Source of the DNA: Euglena gracilis
Lineage: Eukaryota > Euglenida > Euglenophyceae > Euglenales
NCBI GenBank assembly: GCA_039621445.1
Contig: CP154954.1
Span: 48,525,847 to 48,589,846 of the forward strand
Reading direction: 5' to 3'
Length of the DNA stretch: 64,000 nt
Below are positions 59,901 through 64,000 of this stretch, piece by piece. The notes under the pieces were generated by a model, which saw only the letters and a list, made by a program, of their open reading frames with translations, was not told where the DNA came from and did not search any database. The position numbers and the translations under genes are program-made. The stretch's first letter is position 1. Each line of letters begins with the position of its first letter.

Positions 59901-61685
59901 AATTTTTGCAATACCTCGTTGGGTGGGTGTTGAGGGTAATGGGGGGTGTGGGGGGGTGAAGGTATTCCCCCCCCACAAAGGATAGTGAGGCGGCAATCTT
60001 TGCAGTGTATGGTGGGGCATGGAGGGTGGGGGGTTTGTGGGGGGTCTGGTGGCGAATTTTTTTTGCCAAAGGGGTGCCAATCTTTGCAAGACCCCAGGCA
60101 ACTCGAAATTGCAAAAAGTGATCAAAATGGTCTACTGGGAGTCTTTTTTGTCGTTACAAAACAGGCCCCAAAATCGACCATATGTCATATCTCCAATTTT
60201 TGTGAGAAATTTGACTCCCCCTAAACGTGCCCAACCAAAGGGCATGGAAAGGGTACAGGGGAAAAAATGACGAGGAAAAAATGATGGGAAAAATTGGGCT
60301 GTTTTTCCGTCATTTTTGTTTCCAGTCATTTTTGTTTGGATTGTATTGGTCCCAAATCCTTTTGGATGATTTCTCCCCGCATTGCATCCAGACTGGGCTC
60401 GAAGTTAGTCCCTTTGTCTTGCATTCGATCTAAGCCAGGCACGCAGATGGGATGCTTCAAAGCATTTCTCAGGGAACGTCTGAAATGACAGAGATCATTT
60501 TTCTCATTTTCTCCCAAAAAAGTGCCAGTGAACTGGGGTCGCTGGGGAACACTGTGATGTCTTTGAGACTTGCTGAGATCTTTTCGATTTTTTTTTACCT
60601 TAAGCAATCACGTGGCAAGTTATTCAGCAAAGGGGCCAACAAGTTTAAAGGATGGCAAATTGGGAAGCATTAGGCGGGGACGACAGAAGATGTTGCCCAG
60701 AGGGGTTCTGGTGAATGTAAATTTTTTTTCACTCATCCCCATCCCCCTCGTTTGTGTGCTGAGAACCCAGCATCAGAATTCTTGCAAGAAAGTTCTGTGC
60801 TCAGTTTGCCTCCGGGTTCTGGGTTCTAAGGTTCTGTGTGCATTACCTTCCGCAGTATTGCCAGCGCTCGAAGGATTACTCCGACGCTGTCCCCATTTTC
60901 CATGAGTATCTTGCAAACAGGACCCGAGGTTCGCTCTCTCCCATCCCCACTCACATTGTCCTTCTATCGCCACATGGACACGTCCTTCGGAGGAACACGT
61001 TGGGGACACTTTGGGGACATGTTGCACACTTTTGGGTGGGTGCGCTGCGCACTTTCCATTTCTGAAGAAAGTTTCAGAGGTACACACCTTCGCCAATTTT
61101 TCGATTTTCAATACGTTTATTTCCCCAAGAATTTCCCCCATTTTTCTCTCATTTTTTCCCGTTTTTTTTTTGGATTTCTCAACCATTTTTGGATTCTTTT
61201 GATTTCTTTTTTGATTTCCATTTTTTTTTGCTTTTTATGCAGTCTGTGTTGCAGTTTTTCAATGCTGTTGGCCAACTTTGCGTTGCAGAATTCATGCACT
61301 TTTTATGGGCCGGCTAGCATCCTGTCCCCCCCACCCCCACGCAAAAACAACACAGCGCAGTGCATTGCCATTGAACACCGGAGCCCCGTGTGGCTGCGCC
61401 TCCCCCTCCGCAGGCGATGCGCCGCTGCTGGACCGCATGGCCCGGGCTCTGCTCAAGGCCGGAGCTGGTGCGGAGCTGCCCCGCCTGGGGCACGAGATGC
61501 AGCGGCGGGCGGTGACGCCGGCCCCGGACCTCGCCCGGCACCTCCTTGCCCACCCCACGCTGCCTCCGGCCGCCCGCCCCCGGCCGCCCACTCCCCGGGG
61601 CCCCCCACCCCCGCGGCGGGAGCGGCGGAGGACGGATTCCCCCCGGGACACGGGCAGGGCAGCAGATCCACCGGCCGGGGTGTAA
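39849..61685 (+). CDS. Pentatricopeptide-repeat (PPR) protein gene, ten exons over ~22 kb
   Basis: The exons, joined by phase and motif, are 39849-39937, 40081-40147, 50097-50185, 53927-54064 (or from 53918), 54922-54990, 55239-55350, 56422-56469, 59363-59467, 60856-60928 and 61414-61685 (TAA). All introns are GT..AG and every junction keeps the frame. The product is about 350 residues, a helical-repeat RNA-binding protein of the kind that usually acts in mitochondria or plastids. Four or five PPR motifs are built only after splicing: WCTALFNSLFR+ALSRAKRM; SATYCTLLLGFAAADSHG; LYAAVLE+AFLPVKGVA and QCHREMRERGIRPT; KVYDLLLQ+YCQRSKDYSDAV; LLDRMARALLKAGAGAELPR. A Pro/Arg-rich tail follows. The first two exons (RDVPALEGLFARYKHRIPP) and the third are the least certain members, and a 5' exon with a targeting peptide may be missing. 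The repeat-rich 41-53 kb region would be intronic. Confidence 0.75.
40985..42780. repeat. Satellite-bearing repeat element, copy 1 (five 163-bp units)
   Basis: It starts near the CCATACATACCGGCCCACTC motif (41,029) and ends in CCGGTGGTAAGCTTCGCTC (to ~42,752). The 163-bp unit (parts: TTTTGACCCAAAGTCAATGG, GTCGGCGGCCCAAAACGGGG, CCAAAAAACATCGTTTCGGG) repeats about five times at 41,205-42,010. A near-identical copy with about two units is at 47,955-49,193. A G-run precedes the end. The ends share a short inverted TAAGAGC. The open frames in the units are artefacts. Confidence 0.85.
42781..43773. repeat. Diverged copy of the satellite-bearing element
   Basis: Three diverged 163-bp units (42,840-43,260) carry TTGGCGAACC in place of TCGGCGGCCC. 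They are followed by the motif-rich part (TATCTCGGGCCAGGCGGGGA), a 29-base G-run (43,688-43,716) and the terminal GGTGGTAAGCTTCGCTCTTA. The TSD of the next element (ATAAGAGC, 43,766-43,773) lies directly after this end. Confidence 0.75.
43788..43931 (+). repeat. Decamer satellite (AAAATGGCCG)n
   Basis: Two runs of five or six decamers are separated by ~35 bp that include CTATAGGTGGGGGTCCCG. The same decamer recurs at the other end of the element in the same orientation. Degenerate forms (TTTTGGCCA) fill 51,290-51,880. Confidence 0.9.
44537..45228 (+). CDS. Element-borne ORF, Pro/Ser-rich with coiled-coil segment
   Basis: The GC-rich, coding-like part of an open frame (about 230 codons to the TAG at 45226-45228) lies inside the 43,774-46,001 element. 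It follows TGCGGTAG, a possible acceptor. It begins with an acidic repeat (GQDELNGDTGQDAMVADTGQ) and continues with Pro/Ser/Thr-rich sequence. It then has a possible amphipathic helix (LLDTLHIIQEQLDGLRLTIY), an Arg/Ser-rich stretch (RRRRSRSSRQRK) and an end PPTYAEAVQLPPPSSSS. This order (basic or low-complexity part, helix, 'YAEAV' motif) is reminiscent of ORF1/Gag-like proteins of retroelements, but I cannot assign a family. The GATGCAGATACTG-type repeat at its start recurs at 45,465-45,525. The start codon is not determinable. Confidence 0.35.
45905..45970 (+). repeat. Decamer satellite (AAAATGGCCG)n, right copy
   Basis: Six to seven head-to-tail decamers lie just inside the right end of the 2.2-kb element, preceded by CCCCACCTATAGG. 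Confidence 0.9.
46010..46735. repeat. Four 163-bp satellite units (third block)
   Basis: It starts CAGCGACCCCTCCATACATA, the continuation of the sequence interrupted by the 2.2-kb element. Four units with GTCGGCGGCCCAAAACG cores follow, drifting in the last one. Confidence 0.85.
46768..46862. repeat. Perfect hairpin, ~26-bp arms
   Basis: TTTTTTCGCTCAAAAACACT and its exact complement AGTGTTTTTGAGCGAAAAAA flank a ~14-base loop (GATGTTCTGAAGTG), with the match extending into flanking T/A runs. Confidence 0.85.
46863..47954. repeat. ~382-bp tandem pair with 'CTCGGGC..GGCGGGGAGTTG' motifs and a 42-base G-run
   Basis: ACAACCAGACCCCGGGAACC occurs at 46,952 and 47,334 within a diverged ~382-bp duplication. 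The TATCTCGGGC(C/T)..GGCGGGGAGT motif recurs several times. The block ends with 42 consecutive G (47,881-47,922) and GGTGGTAAGCTTCGCTCTTA. It matches 43,250-43,770 in layout. Confidence 0.75.
47955..49193. repeat. Satellite-bearing repeat element, copy 2 (about two 163-bp units)
   Basis: This is nearly identical to 41,027-42,750 outside the satellite (same CCATACATACCGGCCCACTC start, same TGGGGCGTTCCAAGGGCTTC and CCGGACATTTCCTTTGATTT text, same GGTGGTAAGCTTCGCTCTTA end). It has about three fewer satellite units. The start retains the uninterrupted ATAAGAGCTCAGCGACC site. Confidence 0.85.
50662..51000 (+). CDS. Element-borne 112-aa ORF with SAM-like helical C-terminus
   Basis: A complete frame from ATG 50662 to TAG 50998-51000 lies inside the 1.86-kb element. 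The N-terminal half is acidic and Ser/Glu-rich (SSAESSSVASVGVEEVPKEM). The C-terminal half reads PWFEELLSRNPVFRRFEGSL, then KEGFDSKETFGFITIEDMAR, then IPPGVRRLMEDVKGQLAVL. The pattern 'F..L..EGFDS...F..IT.EDM..M.IP.G.RR.L' resembles a SAM-type five-helix domain. That is pattern recognition, not an alignment. A Py-rich TTTTTTTCAG at 50,600-50,610 could be an acceptor. Possibly an accessory protein of the element, or a captured host exon. Confidence 0.45.
   Translation: MEHAQGDLESSAESSSVASVGVEEVPKEMLLLEVVSTQKEESDYSCPWFEELLSRNPVFRRFEGSLRKEGFDSKETFGFITIEDMARMAIPPGVRRLMEDVKGQLAVLSSTV
51178..51964. mobile_element. Nested 787-bp TIR element, 12-bp TIRs, 7/8 TSD
   Basis: The ends are CAAGCACCTATG (51178-51189) and CATAGGTGCTTG (51953-51964). 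The flanks are GTCAGCAC (51170-51177) and GGCAGCAC (51965-51972). The termini match those of the 43,774-46,001 element for the first 11 bases, so the two belong to one family. The interior holds CCGACCGCAGCCGACCGCGG-type repeats near both ends and degenerate TTTTGGCCA repeats. There is no ORF of note. Confidence 0.85.
51290..51880 (+). repeat. Degenerate TTTTGGCCA repeats
   Basis: Irregular 9-14 bp units of the form (C)ATTTTGGCCA and ACTTTTTGGTC fill the nested element. They resemble a decayed, inverted form of the AAAATGGCCG decamer. Confidence 0.7.
52262..53917 (+). other. Intronic stretch between the 1.86-kb element and PPR exon 4
   Basis: AT-rich, with CCGCAATTTCCGCAATCTTC-type repeats (52,775-52,860) and fragments related to the 78-bp satellite (52,655-52,750 reversed; 53,360-53,400). 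A GTCGGCCGAC-rich stretch is at 53,808-53,862. No exon could be supported. Confidence 0.55.
54065..54921 (+). other. PPR intron with alternating Pu/Py tract and two alternative-exon candidates
   Basis: A ~75-bp stretch of alternating purine-pyrimidine (TGTGTGCATGCGCGCGTGTG .., 54,118-54,195) could adopt Z-form. After it, GTGTGTGCAG at 54,202-54,211 followed by an in-phase exon-like frame (FLEEFCDAGIIKGCDH, then TGA at ~54,262) would give an alternative C-terminus. A second exon-like patch, ~54,796-54,886, lies between TTGTATTTTTCAG and G|GTAAGG. Direct splicing to 54,922 gives the best PPR motif, so both are treated as alternatives or chance. Confidence 0.45.
55351..56421 (+). other. PPR intron, no internal feature
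   Basis: AT-rich, GT..AG (CAG|GTGTGG; CACCGCACAG|). I see nothing else in it. Confidence 0.6.
57785..58265 (+). repeat. GGTCTTATTTTTGG repeat field
   Basis: The 14-bp motif, set in G-runs, occurs at least seven times, interleaved with CGGCGCTTCGCGCC. A reverse-oriented relative (GGCGCGAAGCGCC with CCCCAAAATAAGG) is at 58,970-59,070. Confidence 0.8.
58848..59251. repeat. ~400-bp TIR element with internal duplication
   Basis: It starts TACCCCCCCCCCCTAGTCG with TACGACC and ends with the complement (GGTCATACGACTAGGGGG .. GTA). Inside, a ~90-bp block (GACCACCCCCCGGTCACAGG with TTGCAGGT) occurs near both ends in direct orientation. No flanking duplication was found. Confidence 0.65.
59468..60855 (+). 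other. 1.4-kb PPR intron with short inverted repeat
   Basis: It contains a foldback at 59,839-59,912 (TGCAAAAATTGGCGCCCCAC and its complement). A 294-codon minus-strand frame spans 59,241-60,125. It has one protein-like stretch (GEDEFEYEEAAPKRKPTTWE), but it overlaps a PPR exon on the other strand, so it is not called. Confidence 0.5.
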
Positions 61686-62540
61686 GCCACACCAGCACGG
61701 AGCCAGCACCGTTCCGCCCGTTGCCCTCCCCCGCCGAGAATGCAGAAGCCGCAATATATGCGACTTCAACACGCGCATTTCAATACAGTGCGATGAAAGC
61801 CACCACAAAACTGAATCAAAGCACAGGGATCCGTGGGAATTGCCAAACGATGCAACGAGGTCCAAAGCAATGGCAAATGCAAAAAAAAATAGGGAAACTG
61901 CAGATCAATGCGCCCTGTCCTCAACCCAATGCAGCGGCAATGAAATGTTCCGCTGATGGACATTCATTTGAAATCGCCCTCAGCCTTTCTTTTTCTTCAC
62001 CGGGTGGGGGGGGGTTTGCTTCGGACACTGCACCCCTCGAGAGGCTGTCCCTTGCTAGCTTTTGGCTTAGGCGGCGCGAATTGCCCAAATTTTTTGCGAT
62101 TTTTTGCACGCTTGGGGTGCGCGGGTTTCCGTTTACGAAACTCACTGTTATGTGCTCGAAATTTTGAGAGGATGGCACCAGCACGAAAATTTGGGTCGTT
62201 AAGGGTCCATTTTAGGCATTTTGACAAAGTGGCGATATTGAGAATTTATGGTCGTTTTAGGGGGGGTTTTGGAAAACACCCCCCTGGAACGCCCTGAAAT
62301 TTTGAAAAACAGAAAACAGTGGGAGAACACCTGGCCTCCGGAGTCCCGGTTGTTTGGTGAGGCTGCCGGACCCCCCCTCTGGAGGGGGGGTGACACGGTG
62401 TTGCAGGTGAAGAAGAGGCAACCGCTTAAGCAACCCGCGCATTTTTGAACATCTCGTGAGTCCCGATGTCCAGTGACGGGGGAGGTGAACAGACAGCACT
62501 GCCCAACAGATGCTACAATTTCTTGGAAGGGATGGTTTAG
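61686..62540. other. Downstream of the PPR gene, no supported gene
   Basis: Mixed composition. A frame continues from upstream by chance. No splice-consistent exon could be supported. Confidence 0.5.
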
Positions 62541-63048
62541 GCGGTAAACCGCACAAAATGAGTTTTTGTGATGAAGAGATGCTGGCCTAACGGAGGGGAC
62601 TGGACTGGGAATAACGTTAAAAACGAGGTTAGGCGGTTTACCGCGTACAGAAGTGATGATTCCTCAGGCGGAAACCCGCGCAGAAGGGTTTGAGAATGAG
62701 AACAGTTCGTGTTTGTGGATGACATATGGGAGCAGCAAGTGGGAACGCGCTGAAACCTCCAGAAGTCGGTCATCACGTGAAGTTGTTCATGAACAGGTTT
62801 GGGGGAGAGGGAGGGGACTTTGAGACGTTATTGAACGATAGCAGTGCGCGGTTATCCGCCTACTTCGTTTTTAGTTTGCGCGGGTTTCCGCACAGATGAG
62901 GTTTGGTTGTGATGTTTTGGTGTCCCGAAGTGTCGGTGTCAGTGGTGACGTGTGGCGACATCGTTTTTGACAGTTGGTCGGGACAGGTTGAAAGGGAGCT
63001 GTGGCTGCTGCGCCGTGACAGCAAGCAACCGAGCAGGCGGAAACCCGC
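62541..63048. promoter_or_regulatory. Cluster of six GCGG-N4-CCGC palindromes
   Basis: Twelve-base inverted repeats occur at 62541 (GCGGTAAACCGC), 62633 (GCGGTTTACCGC), 62668 (GCGGAAACCCGC), 62848 (GCGGTTATCCGC), 62880 (GCGGGTTTCCGC) and 63037 (GCGGAAACCCGC). Most are preceded by AG or followed by CT, extending the palindrome. The spacing is irregular, so this is not a simple tandem repeat. A binding-site cluster or a family of short insertions are both possible; the role is inference. Confidence 0.45.
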
Positions 63049-64000
63049 CTGGCATTTGAGCAGGAGGTGGACACCCTCATCTGCAACGAGGAGGCGGTAA
63101 TGTTCCCCCTGGCCAGTGGTGAAGGGGTGGCCGCAGGGACAGCAGTGGAACGCACGTGTCAGTTGCCAGGCCGGGTGAGCTGCGGTAGAGAAGATATTTT
63201 GTTACCGTCCCGAAAAACGGCCAAAAAACTGAGGTTGATTTCTCAGGAGGAACAAAAGCACCTCCCAGAGCCCTCCTCCTGGAACCCAACGGTCTTGGTG
63301 GCCCGAAATCAGGGTTTGGGGAAGGCTGACGAAGAAGTGATTCAAGATATGGACGGAGAAACGCCTGTTTCAGCAGTTGGTGGCAGCAGTCGAACAATTT
63401 TGTAGGGTTTTGGGAAGGAGTCCTCCAGGTTCTGAGAAAATCAAGGCCTTTTCAATTGTTTTTTGAAACAGTGTTACAGCATTTCTCCTTTGAAAAGCTG
63501 CAGTTTTTGCTGAATTTCAGGCAAAATGCCCAAAGCACCTCTTTTTTCACTGGCTCTTCTTCTTTCGGGGTCGGCAACATGCCTCCGGAGGAGGCAACGG
63601 TGGTCTCCACCGTCAGAAGCCGTGTGGGAGGGGGGGTAAACCAGAAGGCGGTCGTTCTCAAACAACGCCGGGTCGATGTTTGACCCGGTGCATCTGGCTT
63701 CCATCCATCTAACCACTCTCGACACAAGTGTCTCCGGTCCTTTTGGAAACCACCCCTGCTCTGAGTGCCCAAGTTTAAGGGCTGGCCGTCTCTCCTCGGT
63801 TGGTCAACCCCTGCTGGTTCAATCTCCTCTCCCTGGTTTCCATAAACCTCCACCCCTCAAACTCACCACAACACGCCAGACGCCATTCAGTTGCAAACTG
63901 CCTGGCGACCTGGCAACAAAGTCTGTCGTTCGTGTCCTCCGCAAAGATTCACGCCTGTGACTGGTGTCACAAGTAGGGTTGCAAAACTTTGCCAACAAAC
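63049..64000 (+). other. Terminal region with weak ORFs
   Basis: A frame to the TAG at 63403-63405 reads SCGREDILLPSRKTAKKLRL and ADEEVIQDMDGETPVSAVGG, somewhat protein-like. Shorter frames follow to 63,960. No family is recognised and splice sites are not clear. It could be an exon of a gene continuing past the window. Confidence 0.3.

Noticed and set aside
59241-60125. 294-codon minus-strand ORF
   Set aside because: Overlaps a supported PPR exon on the plus strand and is mostly Pro/Thr-rich shadow; only one short stretch looks protein-like.
60836-62167. 443-codon plus-strand ORF as a single gene
   Set aside because: It crosses two PPR exons in the wrong frame. The PPR frames with acceptors at 60,856 and 61,414 fit better.

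Overview
The window is nuclear DNA of an intron-rich, repeat-rich eukaryote, probably a protist; I cannot name the lineage. Continuous long ORFs occur only inside tandem repeats or homopolymers. The two genes I can name are short GC-rich exons with GT..AG introns, and most of their exon phases match. The PPR gene would fit an organelle-bearing protist but does not prove it.

Layout. (1) 1-21,492: a head-to-tail array of a ~1,254-bp unit, 14 copies seen by one anchor, each with two Ser/Thr-rich exon-like patches. It is interrupted once (16,490-20,335) by a composite insert holding hairpins, a LINE-like reverse-transcriptase C-terminal fragment and a 78/34-bp satellite. (2) 21,493-28,540: three diverged relatives of the array unit; two carry the same inserted element at the same place, in one case with a ~225-bp poly-A tract nearby. 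(3) 28,541-35,555: mostly non-coding, with scattered GC-rich patches and a few plausible exons of one or more unidentified genes. (4) 35,556-39,183: EMG1/NEP1, the 18S rRNA pseudouridine methyltransferase, in five exons. (5) 39,849-61,685: a pentatricopeptide-repeat (PPR) gene that I assembled from ten small exons over about 22 kb. Its introns hold the repeat-rich 41-53 kb and 56.5-59.3 kb segments. (6) 61,686-64,000: AT/GC-mixed sequence with six copies of a 12-bp GCGG-N4-CCGC palindrome and weak ORFs.

The most interesting signal is a set of elements with termini starting CA, imperfect to perfect terminal inverted repeats (TIRs), and 8-bp target-site duplications (TSDs): 22,476-23,970 with its duplicate 25,099-26,557, 43,774-46,001, 50,397-52,253, and nested 51,178-51,964. 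Two of the families have related termini (CARGCRCCTR). One insertion has an empty-site counterpart elsewhere in the window, and two elements lie in introns of the PPR gene. The architecture is hAT-like, or introner-like, and no transposase is visible, so they look non-autonomous. A second repeat system (41-49 kb) combines a 163-bp satellite, long poly-G tracts and a recurrent ~24-bp motif.
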